A stretch of DNA of 32,824 nt from assembly GCA_964504335.1 (NCBI GenBank), contig CAZDET010000057.1, forward strand, positions 1-32,824, given 5' to 3'. The notes under the pieces are model-generated. The model was not told where the DNA came from. It did no database searches and saw only the letters and a program-made list of their open reading frames with translations. A program made the translations under genes and the position numbers. The DNA is from CAZDET01 sp964504335 (lineage in GTDB: Bacteria > Bacteroidota > Bacteroidia > Chitinophagales > Saprospiraceae). This document shows, piece by piece, positions 1 through 7,529 of the stretch (position 1 is the first letter of the stretch; each line of letters starts with the position of its first letter).

Positions 1-13
1 GGCATTTGATGCG

Positions 14-39
14 TTTGCCCTGTTAGTCAATGGGGCAAA
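14..39. terminator. terminator-like hairpin
   Basis: TTTGCCC (14-20) pairs perfectly with GGGCAAA (33-39) across a 12-nt loop. No clear T tract follows on the + strand, so it could be a terminator for a gene to the left or only a structured spacer. Confidence 0.25.
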
Positions 40-53
40 GTAGTCGTACCTCA

Positions 54-94
54 GTCGATTAAAGCATTAAAATATTAACGCCCGTCGAAGACGG
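54..94. repeat. 8-nt phased ATTA repeat and stem-loop
   Basis: Three consecutive octamers end in ATTA at 58-61, 66-69 and 74-77. The 12-mer ATTAAAGCATTA at 58-69 also occurs exactly at 19961-19972, between paaA and paaB. Directly after it, CCGTC (82-86) pairs with GACGG (90-94) around a GAA loop. On the minus strand this hairpin is followed by a T-rich stretch, so it could terminate a leftward transcript. Confidence 0.5.
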
Positions 95-298
95 CATTAA
101 CCCTTTCCTGCGGGAACTTTTCCTACTCCTGAAGGCATTAATACTTCACCCTGCTGGCCGACCATCTGGTGGGGATGCCCATTTTCGAATCCGACAATTT
201 ACGACTTATGATCTGGCAAAGTAGCTCCGAACCGGCGGGGCCCGGGAAGGGACCGCCCTGAAGTATTCCCATTTTCCCAAAAGCATTCGCTTTAGACT

Positions 299-1693
299 AT
301 GGCCAATCGCAAAAAACGCAACCACCAACAATCCCTAGAGCGGCGCGCTGCGCAGCAATGGCGGTCGGCGCTGCGCCGGCAGAAGCAGCGGGCGCGCAGG
401 GCACAAAAACCACCTGTATCCTTTGCGCGGCTGGCAGAGGCCGGCTTCAGACCGCAACGGTTGCCGGCGGCCTACCGCAAGGATCGACTCCACATCGCGG
501 CTTGCCAGGCGGCACGGCGGTATGCCAAGACGTGCTTCCAGCCGTTGTACCAACAACCGGTGCACTTTTTCCGGGATTTGCTGGAGCATCCCAAATTGCA
601 ATTCGCGCAGCTTCCGTTCCGGGTGTTGACGTGGCGGATCTTTCTCAAGTGCCGTCCGCAGCGGCCCCTTGCTACCTGGAAGCCGCCGCGCTCTAGCGAC
701 CCCTACCGCGTACTGCCGAGCCTGTTGCAGCACCTGCAACAGCGCTACCCCGTACCGGCGGCACTGCGCATTCGGAAAATCCTGCCGGGGGTGCTGTTTA
801 CCCACAGCCACCCGTACGTACCGTATTTCTTCTCGTTTCCGGAAGTGGAATACTACATGCACACGGCCACCGGACACGGGATGCACAGCTATGCGGAAGC
901 CCCGCAACCCTTCACGCGCCGGATGAATCACTATTTATTCGAAGCACCCCGCTCCTTCGGCTGGTACCAGGCCTACGGCTATGCCCTGGCCCGGCAGTTG
1001 GGGGCAACACCGAAATTTGCCGCCGAGCTGGCCAGTGTACGACGCTGCGTGCTGGCACCGTCGCCGAAATTGCGCGACCAGTTGCTGCGCTTCTGGATCC
1101 ACAACGAAGTGTGGGATAAGCAAGAACGGGACTGGCAGCTGGAGTTCGTCAACGACCAATGGTCGTCGGAGGTCCATGTCTACGATGAGAAGAGGGAGCT
1201 CTACATCATGATCCCCCCGCTGTTTCCGAACCTTCAATTGAAGGGACGGACACCGGACTCGCTGTGCCGCATGAAGGAACGCTGGGATCGCTACCGCAGC
1301 CGCCAACTGGAGATCGTGTGGTCGCAGCCGTTCCAGCCCGCTCCCTGGCCGGATCGCATATTTACGACCGGCGACGATGTACGGATCGTGATTGCCGCCA
1401 TTACCACTCCGAAGGATTTGGTGGAGGAAGGCGAGCGCATGGATCACTGCGTGGCCTCCTACCTGCGCAAATGCCAGGAGGGGGAGAGCTACATCTACAG
1501 CATGTACCGCCAGGAGGGCGAGGAGACGCCCAAACCCCTCCTGACGCTGGAAGTGCAGCCGCCCGGGCGGTTGGAGCAGGTATCCGGGAAATTCAACCGC
1601 GCCCCGGATGCGAACGAGTCGTCTTACGTACGCCAATTTTGTGCCGAGTACGCCCTGGAGATCGGATCGGGCTGTACCCTCCCTACCAACTAA
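299..1693 (+). CDS. PcfJ-like protein
   Basis: A 464-residue protein that looks like the PcfJ-like family, named after a protein of the enterococcal conjugative plasmid pCF10; its molecular function is unknown. The first 40 residues are very rich in Arg, Lys and Gln, typical of a nucleic-acid-binding tail. The PcfJ-type signature is at the C-terminal end (about residues 360-450): a conserved GERMDHCVASY block followed by YIYSMYR and an LTLEV strand. There is no signal peptide or membrane segment, so it is probably cytoplasmic. ATG 299 is the first in-frame start. Nothing plasmid-like surrounds it, and an ABC transporter follows after 28 bp. The family call is fairly sure; the role is not known. 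Confidence 0.65.
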   Translation: MANRKKRNHQQSLERRAAQQWRSALRRQKQRARRAQKPPVSFARLAEAGFRPQRLPAAYRKDRLHIAACQAARRYAKTCFQPLYQQPVHFFRDLLEHPKLQFAQLPFRVLTWRIFLKCRPQRPLATWKPPRSSDPYRVLPSLLQHLQQRYPVPAALRIRKILPGVLFTHSHPYVPYFFSFPEVEYYMHTATGHGMHSYAEAPQPFTRRMNHYLFEAPRSFGWYQAYGYALARQLGATPKFAAELASVRRCVLAPSPKLRDQLLRFWIHNEVWDKQERDWQLEFVNDQWSSEVHVYDEKRELYIMIPPLFPNLQLKGRTPDSLCRMKERWDRYRSRQLEIVWSQPFQPAPWPDRIFTTGDDVRIVIAAITTPKDLVEEGERMDHCVASYLRKCQEGESYIYSMYRQEGEETPKPLLTLEVQPPGRLEQVSGKFNRAPDANESSYVRQFCAEYALEIGSGCTLPTN

Positions 1694-1721
1694 TCCATGT
1701 GATTGCTGTTGAGAGAATAGG

Positions 1722-2648
1722 ATGACAAACGCCTTACAGACCATCGATCTCCACGTTGCCTACCCGCGTTCGGAACCGATTCTACGCGGCATCGACATGG
1801 CCGTGCCGAGCGGAGCGGTTTACGGCTTTTTAGGGCAAAACGGCAGCGGGAAAAGCACCCTGCTAAAGACGGTGGTAGGGTTGCTTTTTCCGAAGGCCGG
1901 CGAAGTTCACCTACTTGGCCAACCGCTGAGGGATAATCGACCGGCGGTATTCAGCCGGGTCGGGGCGCTCATCGAGCAGCCCTCGCTGTACAGTCATCTA
2001 TCCGGAAGGCGCAACCTGCTGGTGAGCTGCGCCTATCGCGGACTTCCGGCAGACGGGATCGACGCACTGCTGGATCGAGTCGGCCTGCTGGCGGAAGCCG
2101 AAAAGCCAACCAGCCAGTACTCAACGGGCATGAAGCAACGGCTAGGCATTGCGCTGGCCCTCCTCCATGATCCCGAACTGCTCATCCTCGACGAGCCGAC
2201 AAATGGGTTGGATGCCAAGGGTATTCGAGATATCCGCCAACTCATTCTCGAACTAGGCAGCACGGCGGGAATCTCCATTATTCAATCGAGCCATATCCTG
2301 AGCGAAATCGAACAAACCTGTACCCACATCGGACTGCTAAAAGACGGCCGCCTGGCCTTTCAGGGGAGTATGGAGGAACTGCGCAGCCGCATTCCGGATC
2401 GCCTGGTGTTGTTGCTGGAGACCGATGATAATGCACGCGCCGCCCGCCTGCTCAACATCGACTACCAACCGGATACCCTGACCGTAGAAGTACCCGCCCG
2501 CTCCGCCATTCCGCCCCTGATCGACCGGCTGCGCGGCGAAGGAATTGGCATCTACCGCATCGATCCGCAGGAGGTGCGGCTGGAAGATCTCTACCTGGCG
2601 CTCCTCGCAAGCGATTCTACGACCGAACCCACAAGCATCGAACCATGA
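1722..2648 (+). CDS. ABC transporter ATP-binding protein (BcrA-like)
   Basis: ATPase subunit of an ABC exporter, 308 residues. Walker A GQNGSGKST is at 38-46, the signature STGMKQ at 134-139, Walker B LLILDE at 153-158, and the switch histidine at about 191 in SSHILSEIEQ. After the nucleotide-binding domain there is a C-terminal extension of about 90 residues, as in the BcrA/NatA class of drug and lantibiotic resistance ATPases. Its ATGA stop/start overlap with the next gene shows translational coupling to the permease, so the two should form one transporter in the inner membrane. The substrate cannot be read from sequence. It starts 28 bp after the PcfJ-like gene, with no clear promoter of its own. 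Confidence 0.9.
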   Translation: MTNALQTIDLHVAYPRSEPILRGIDMAVPSGAVYGFLGQNGSGKSTLLKTVVGLLFPKAGEVHLLGQPLRDNRPAVFSRVGALIEQPSLYSHLSGRRNLLVSCAYRGLPADGIDALLDRVGLLAEAEKPTSQYSTGMKQRLGIALALLHDPELLILDEPTNGLDAKGIRDIRQLILELGSTAGISIIQSSHILSEIEQTCTHIGLLKDGRLAFQGSMEELRSRIPDRLVLLLETDDNARAARLLNIDYQPDTLTVEVPARSAIPPLIDRLRGEGIGIYRIDPQEVRLEDLYLALLASDSTTEPTSIEP

Positions 2649-3427
2649 CGGGATTTCGTCGGGCCTTCCGGGCGGAGCTGCACAAGGCTCCCAATTCCCT
2701 CCCCTTGTGGCTGGCGGTGGTCGGTACCATTACCCTGGAGCCGGGGTTTTTAATCCTGCATTGGTTCGAAGTAGAAAACTTTCGCCTGCCCGAAGCGGGC
2801 AATCCCTGGACTGCCTTTGTGCTGAACCACTACAACGGCATCAACTTCATGCTGTTGCCCTTATTCGTCGTGATCATCGCCAGCCTGGTCGCCTACGTGG
2901 AGCACCGCAATCAGACCTGGAAGCACGTGTTTGTACAGACCGTAGATCGTTCGGCCATTTACCTGACTAAAGTGGCCTATACGTTCTTGTTATTTGCCGG
3001 AGCGCACACCATTTTCGTGCTGCTCCTGCTCGTGGGTGGGGTGGTGTTGGGCCTCATCTGGCCCGCTAGCGGGCTATTGCGATATCCGCCCGATTGGGCA
3101 GCGGTGGGGCTGTTGTATAGCCGAACCCTCCTTTCGATACTTGGACTCCTGGGCTTACAAATGGCGGTGAGCTTGCGCTTTCGCGCCTTTTTGGTGCCCC
3201 TGACGGTGGGGATTTTGCTCTACGTCGGCTCTACCCTGATTCTGGATTCGCCGCTTTCGCCATTCAATCCCTACGCTTTTCCAACCCTCTACCTCGGCAA
3301 GACGACCAATGCCTTTGACCCACCCGTGCTCTTGGGCTATCAAATTCAGGGGTTGTATAGTGTGTTGTACTGCCTGTTGTTTTCGCTAATCGGATACTGG
3401 AGTTTCCGCCGCGCTGATTTGACTTAA
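2645..3427 (+). CDS. ABC-2 type transporter permease
   Basis: Integral membrane partner of the ATPase upstream, 260 residues. I count about six hydrophobic segments: near residues 18-40, 58-82, 108-140, 155-180, 183-205 and 232-252. The layout is that of ABC-2 permeases of the bacitracin/lantibiotic immunity type, in which the conserved MTGFRRAFRAELHK start precedes the first helix. The gene begins inside the stop codon of the ATPase gene. It ends 10 bp before the convergent acyltransferase gene, leaving no room for a separate terminator between them. Specificity is unknown; export of a hydrophobic peptide or lipid-like compound is the usual role of such pairs. Confidence 0.82.
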   Translation: MTGFRRAFRAELHKAPNSLPLWLAVVGTITLEPGFLILHWFEVENFRLPEAGNPWTAFVLNHYNGINFMLLPLFVVIIASLVAYVEHRNQTWKHVFVQTVDRSAIYLTKVAYTFLLFAGAHTIFVLLLLVGGVVLGLIWPASGLLRYPPDWAAVGLLYSRTLLSILGLLGLQMAVSLRFRAFLVPLTVGILLYVGSTLILDSPLSPFNPYAFPTLYLGKTTNAFDPPVLLGYQIQGLYSVLYCLLFSLIGYWSFRRADLT

Positions 3428-3437
3428 TCCGAGCGGG

Positions 3438-4268
3438 CTATCTTAAGGCATAAACCTGCTCCCGCAGGTAATCCAGGAGGAGTTGGCGATCTTTGAAGGA
3501 AGCAAGGGTATCCGGAGAAATGGGATCACCAATATTGGCCTGTATTGTTTGGCCCATTTTGTTGCGCACCTCGTGCAGGAGGAGACTCAGGCGAAAGTCG
3601 AGATGAATTTTACTGGCGAGGTGAAACAAGCGGCTGTTTTGCCCCGGAAAAAAGATAGGTACAACCACCGGTTGGTATTGTTGAATCAGCTTCCCTACGA
3701 AGCGCTTCCACTGTAGGTCCTGGGCGCGTCCTACCACGCGATTGGCCGTGGCGATTCCGCCGGCGGGGAAAATGCCCAGCGCCTGCCCGGCCCGCAGCCG
3801 GTCGGCAGAGAGCCGGCGGGTTTGGATATTCGTTTCCATGGCCTCCCGGGTTTCGCGAAAGTCGACGGGCAGGAAGAAGTCGTCGAACATGGGTTCGCGG
3901 CAAAGTACATTATTTACCAGTATGCTGAAGTCCCCCCGGCGGTCGCTCAGCAGCTTTCCCATGGCCAGGCCATCGACTACGCCAAAGGGGTGGTTGGCCA
4001 CTACGACCAGCGGCCCTCGTGCGGGGATGGCCGCCAGCTTTTCGGCATCGAATCGCACCTCGATGTTCAGCTTGCCGAGCACCGAGTTCCACAATTCGGA
4101 AGCCGGGGGGCGTTCCTCCCGTACTTCGGCGTAAAGCCGCTCCAATTTCGGCCAGCCACTCGCTCGCTCTACCGCCCGAATAAACAACCGCTTGAGCCGC
4201 GGATCATCCGGATTGGAATAGGTGAGTGTGGGATGACGGTTTTGATTTGGAATTGGAACCGTAGCCAT
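3438..4268 (-). CDS. lysophospholipid acyltransferase family protein
   Basis: Probable membrane-associated acyltransferase that transfers a fatty acyl group to a lysolipid or amino-lipid precursor. The catalytic block NHPFGVVDG (His, five residues, Asp) is the variant of the PlsC H-x4-D motif found in the hemolysin/OlsF-like branch. A second conserved block, GIFPAGG, lies about 80 residues on. That branch includes ornithine- and glycine-lipid enzymes, which are common in Bacteroidota, so amino-lipid synthesis is possible but not proven. I chose ATG 4268 (276 residues); the frame continues to a TTG at 4286 that would add six residues. The gene is convergent with the ABC permease and lies downstream of the phosphoesterase gene on the same strand. 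Confidence 0.78.
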   Translation of the reverse strand: MATVPIPNQNRHPTLTYSNPDDPRLKRLFIRAVERASGWPKLERLYAEVREERPPASELWNSVLGKLNIEVRFDAEKLAAIPARGPLVVVANHPFGVVDGLAMGKLLSDRRGDFSILVNNVLCREPMFDDFFLPVDFRETREAMETNIQTRRLSADRLRAGQALGIFPAGGIATANRVVGRAQDLQWKRFVGKLIQQYQPVVVPIFFPGQNSRLFHLASKIHLDFRLSLLLHEVRNKMGQTIQANIGDPISPDTLASFKDRQLLLDYLREQVYALR

Positions 4269-4291
4269 AACAAATGATTTACCCAATAAAA

Positions 4292-4346
4292 GGATTAAAC
4301 CGACTGATTGGATGAATGGACGTATCTACTTTTTTTCGGTCAATCC
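4292..4346 (-). terminator. possible terminator of the phosphoesterase gene
   Basis: Read on the minus strand, GGATTGACCG pairs with CGGTTTAATCC (one bulge) across a loop of about 34 nt, and the second arm is followed by TTTTATT. It lies just after the phosphoesterase stop at 4363 and before the acyltransferase start. The loop is long for an intrinsic terminator, so this is tentative. Confidence 0.3.
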
Positions 4347-4362
4347 TGTTTTGGTTTGATAG

Positions 4363-5046
4363 TCAATTATTTGTGTCAATGTTTGGCTGGAAATACAACT
4401 CCCGACTTTCGAGCTCCAACGCACATAGGTGTCGGTAGTAGGGGCTATCGAATACGCAACCGCAATCAATATCGATAACCGGCAGGTGCGTGGTTTGGTC
4501 GCGCATTCGAATGATTTCGAGCTTGGGAATGGGCGTATGCCCGTGCACAATTAGCCGCCCGTTGAGCCATTGAGGATCAATTCGATTGTACCAACCTCGG
4601 ATCCAAATCAGGCTGTGCTCGTCTTCGAGCGGATCGGCCAGGCCAAAGTTCAGCCCGGCGTGCACCAAGACGTACTCAGGGGTCAGGTGGTAACGGGGGA
4701 GGCGGTTGTAAAAATGCTTATGGGAGGGTGGAAGCACAAAAGATTCCTCCTCCAAGTAGCTTTCAATGGTGGTCATTCCGCCATTGATGATCCAGTTGTC
4801 CATGCGGCTCTCATCCTGGAGCGCGCGCAACAGTAATTCTTCGTGATTTCCGCGCAGACAGACGGTTTCGATGTCACCGGCTTCCAGCTCCAATAAGATA
4901 TCCACTACCCCCTTACTATTCGGCCCCCGATCGATATAGTCTCCAAGAAAAAAAAGCACATCGCCCCCGGTGGGGCCAATTCGATTCAACAGGGCTTTGA
5001 GGGTATCCGCACAACCGTGGACGTCGGAGATTGCGTATTGCGGCAT
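4363..5046 (-). CDS. calcineurin-like metallophosphoesterase (PPP family)
   Basis: Two-metal phosphoesterase of the bacterial PPP family, related to lambda phosphatase, PrpA/PrpB and ApaH-like enzymes. All metal-ligand motifs are visible: DVHG (8-11), GDYIDRG (35-41), GNHE (66-69), a downstream HAG, and VHGHTP near residue 165. At 227 residues it has the usual family length. Substrates in this family are phosphoproteins, dinucleoside polyphosphates or other phosphoesters, and I cannot tell which applies here. The protein is cytoplasmic, with no signal peptide. Start ATG 5046 puts the first catalytic Asp at residue 8, as in relatives. It is divergent from pxpA across about 60 bp that must carry both promoters. 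Confidence 0.85.
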   Translation of the reverse strand: MPQYAISDVHGCADTLKALLNRIGPTGGDVLFFLGDYIDRGPNSKGVVDILLELEAGDIETVCLRGNHEELLLRALQDESRMDNWIINGGMTTIESYLEEESFVLPPSHKHFYNRLPRYHLTPEYVLVHAGLNFGLADPLEDEHSLIWIRGWYNRIDPQWLNGRLIVHGHTPIPKLEIIRMRDQTTHLPVIDIDCGCVFDSPYYRHLCALELESRELYFQPNIDTNN

Positions 5047-5107
5047 TGCAATTTCTTTGAATAACCGATTATTATCGCGTAATTGATTGTATCAATACGG
5101 AAAGCAG

Positions 5108-5917
5108 GTGAGCCAACCCACCGATAAAAAAGACGCCGCTCGTAGTATCGATTTGAATTGCGATGCGGGAGAGCGCTTCGGAACTTACCGTTTCGGACAA
5201 GATAAGGAGATATTTCCTTACGTATCTTCTTGCAATATAGCCTGTGGTTTTCACGCCGGTGACCCCACCGTAATGCGGGAGACTGTAGAGTGGGCGCTGG
5301 AAAATGACCTCCTCATCGGGGCGCATCCGGGCTACGCGGATCTGTTGGGATTTGGCCGTCGACAGATCGACGTATCGCCCACCGATTTAGGCCCCATGAT
5401 CCTCTATCAAGTGGGAGCGCTGCAAGCAGTGGCCAGATCGGTTGGAGGTAGGGTTTCCTACGTCAAATTACACGGCGCCCTCTACCACCGAGCGGCCTAC
5501 GAGGAAGTGGTGGCAGAAACGGTAGTCGATACCCTGCGCAGGCTTGGAGACGTCTTTCTATTGGGGCCACCCGACTGCCCGTTGGAAACAACCGCCCAAC
5601 AAGCCGGTTTGTCGTATGCCCGTGAGGCGTTTGCCGACCGGCGCTACGCGCCTACCGGGCGATTGATGTCGCGAAAGGAAGCGGGAGCGGTTATCCACGA
5701 TCCGGAGGAGGCGGCCCGACAAGCAGCTCAACTAGCACAAGACCAACTAGTGGTCACCCCCGGAGGAGCGCCGGTGAACGTTTCCGCACACAGTATTTGC
5801 CTGCACGGCGATCATCCGAATGCACTGGCCATTGCCCGGCAGATTCGGCACGTCTTTGACGAACGCGCCATCCGAGTAGCACCATTATCTCGATTCATCC
5901 CCACGTCCCATGATTAA
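5108..5917 (+). CDS. pxpA: 5-oxoprolinase subunit A (LamB/YcsF family)
   Basis: Subunit of the ATP-dependent bacterial 5-oxoprolinase PxpABC, which opens 5-oxoproline (pyroglutamate), a damage product of glutamine and glutamate, to glutamate. The family signature SIDLNCDAGE lies at the start, followed by the conserved SSCNIACGFHAGDP block, KLHGALYH and the VTPGGAPVNVSAHSICLHGD region near the end. No ATG is available: candidate starts are GTG 5108 (chosen, 269 residues) and TTG 5087 (276 residues). A purine-rich GGAAAG lies just before the GTG, with short spacing. The gene overlaps pxpB by 8 bp, which indicates translational coupling. Pathway role is sure by family; the exact start is not. 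Confidence 0.9.
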   Translation: MSQPTDKKDAARSIDLNCDAGERFGTYRFGQDKEIFPYVSSCNIACGFHAGDPTVMRETVEWALENDLLIGAHPGYADLLGFGRRQIDVSPTDLGPMILYQVGALQAVARSVGGRVSYVKLHGALYHRAAYEEVVAETVVDTLRRLGDVFLLGPPDCPLETTAQQAGLSYAREAFADRRYAPTGRLMSRKEAGAVIHDPEEAARQAAQLAQDQLVVTPGGAPVNVSAHSICLHGDHPNALAIARQIRHVFDERAIRVAPLSRFIPTSHD

Positions 5918-6647
5918 GCGCATTACCCCATTCGGCAACCGCGTCCTTTTGGTGGAGTGGGAAGAACGCATCGACCCAGCCATCAATGCGCAGGTCCACA
6001 AGCTGGCCGCGGATCTGAAGATCGCCAATCTTGACGGGGTAGGAGAATTGATTCCATCTTACACCTCCCTGGCGATCCCATTTGATCCGAAATTGATCGA
6101 TGTGAGTAATTTAATCGATTGGATTGCGCATTGGGACCCCCGGCAGATTATCCGGGTACCGGGGCGGCGGTGGTTTAAAATTCCCGTGGTATATGGAGAT
6201 GCTTACGGGCCCGATTTTGATTTCGTGTGCCTCACCACCGGGTTGAGTGGGGAGGAAGTAATTGCGCTCCACAGCAGCACGCGGTACCGCGTATATCTCA
6301 TCGGTTTTCTGCCGGGCTTTCCCTATCTTGGTATACTCCCGGAGGCGCTTCGCACCAATCGCAAAGCAAGCCCCCGGTCGCAGGTTCCAGCAGGATCGAT
6401 CGGACTAGCCGGCGCGCAGACGGGCATTTATCCAACCGATGCTCCCGGTGGATGGCAAATTATCGGACGTTCGCCCGTCCCAATTTTCGAACCAATTGCC
6501 GAGCATCCCTTCCTCTTGCGAGCCGGCGATGAAATTTCCTTCTATCCAATTACCCCGCAGGAGTGGGAGCAGTGGACAGCAATAGGAACGGACAATATCA
6601 CCGCATTGTGGACGCGCCTGGCGCAGGAGGTGGAAACGATATCATAA
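5910..6647 (+). CDS. pxpB: 5-oxoprolinase subunit B (KipI/allophanate hydrolase subunit 1 family)
   Basis: Second subunit of the 5-oxoprolinase complex, 245 residues. Diagnostic blocks are FLPGFPYLG near residue 135, RSQVPAGSIGLAGAQTGIYP and the PGGWQIIGRSP motif, all typical of the KipI/PxpB cyclophilin-like domain. The family was first described as the KipI inhibitor of the sporulation kinase in Bacillus, but in a pxpABC cluster the enzymatic role is the accepted one. The gene starts inside the end of pxpA (8-bp overlap) and is followed by pxpC after 6 bp. The N-terminal region (about residues 1-75) is the small alpha/beta domain of the family. Confidence 0.9.
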   Translation: MIKRITPFGNRVLLVEWEERIDPAINAQVHKLAADLKIANLDGVGELIPSYTSLAIPFDPKLIDVSNLIDWIAHWDPRQIIRVPGRRWFKIPVVYGDAYGPDFDFVCLTTGLSGEEVIALHSSTRYRVYLIGFLPGFPYLGILPEALRTNRKASPRSQVPAGSIGLAGAQTGIYPTDAPGGWQIIGRSPVPIFEPIAEHPFLLRAGDEISFYPITPQEWEQWTAIGTDNITALWTRLAQEVETIS

Positions 6648-6653
6648 GCAACT

Positions 6654-7529
6654 ATGAGGACGATTACTCGGCTCGAGGTGGTGCATTCCGGTTTGCTGAC
6701 CCTGATTGTGGACGGACGGCAGCGTGGTTACCGGTCGTTAGGGGTGCCTGCCGGCGGGCCGCTCGACCGGCAAGCGGCGGCGTATGGCAATGCGCTGGTG
6801 GGAAATCCGGCGGAGAACCCCGTGCTCGAAATCACTCTAAACGGCCCCAAGCTCCACTTCAACAGCTCCACCATGATTGCCCTCACGGGAGCCGACCTTT
6901 CTCCGACCATCGACGAACAACCGGTGGCGATGAACCAGCCGGTCCCGGTGTTGGAAAACAGTGTCTTACAGTTTGGGAAGCCGGTCTATGGGTGCCGTTG
7001 CTACCTCGCCATCGCCGGAGAGTGGCGTACGCCCGAGCTACTCGGTAGCCAGGGGGCACTGCCGCTGGGACACCCGCTGAACAGCCCCATCGGCATCCTG
7101 CAGAGCGGTAGCGCCATCGAAGTTGCCGGACGCCCCCACCAGCGGGTACCCGCCACGCCTCCACCCTTACCCCGCTATCCCGACGGGCCAATTCGCGTGT
7201 ACTCCGGACCGGAGATGAGCCGGTTCGACCCACGCGCTAAGCAGGGATTTTTTCAGCAAACCTACAAACTGAGTAAAAACAGTAGCCGAATGGGCTACTG
7301 CCTGGATGGGGCTGCGCTGGCCCTGCCGAATGCTTCCGAAATTGTTTCCTCCGCGGTGTTTCCGGGAACTATCCAGTTGTTGCCCTCCGGCCTGCCCATT
7401 ATCTTACTCGCCGATGCCCAAACAACCGGCGGTTATTGCCGCTTCGGCCAGATATTGGATGAAGACCTCGACCGCCTGGCGCAGTTAAAACCCGGAGACG
7501 CCATTCGTTTTCAACACCTGCATCCATGA
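6654..7529 (+). CDS. pxpC: 5-oxoprolinase subunit C (KipA, biotin-dependent carboxyltransferase-like)
   Basis: Third subunit of PxpABC, 291 residues. It carries the KipA/allophanate hydrolase subunit 2 fold: GYRSLGVPAGGPLD near residue 25, the internal SGPEMSRF block, and the C-terminal stretch with PSGLPIILLADAQTTGGY. It works with PxpB to bind and activate 5-oxoproline. The start ATG lies 6 bp after the pxpB stop. Its stop overlaps the creD start as ATGA, so translation runs straight into the envelope gene that follows. No residue typical of the family looks missing. Confidence 0.9.
   Translation: MRTITRLEVVHSGLLTLIVDGRQRGYRSLGVPAGGPLDRQAAAYGNALVGNPAENPVLEITLNGPKLHFNSSTMIALTGADLSPTIDEQPVAMNQPVPVLENSVLQFGKPVYGCRCYLAIAGEWRTPELLGSQGALPLGHPLNSPIGILQSGSAIEVAGRPHQRVPATPPPLPRYPDGPIRVYSGPEMSRFDPRAKQGFFQQTYKLSKNSSRMGYCLDGAALALPNASEIVSSAVFPGTIQLLPSGLPIILLADAQTTGGYCRFGQILDEDLDRLAQLKPGDAIRFQHLHP

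Larger units (their letters stand above)
1..298. other. non-coding left edge
   Basis: I see no gene in this stretch. It holds a 7-bp hairpin (TTTGCCC 14-20 with GGGCAAA 33-39), an 8-nt phased ATTA repeat (54-77) and a small perfect stem-loop (82-94). The remaining bases up to the PcfJ-like gene show no TAnnTTTG box on the + strand. Bases 5-21 recur inverted at 32652-32668. Confidence 0.6.

Noticed and set aside
299..1693. PcfJ-like gene as a sign of a conjugative element
   Set aside because: No transfer, replication or integration gene lies nearby, and the family also occurs in chromosomes without such elements.
935..1744. 269-codon minus-strand frame over the PcfJ-like gene
   Set aside because: It overlaps a recognisable protein family on the + strand and has no family features of its own.
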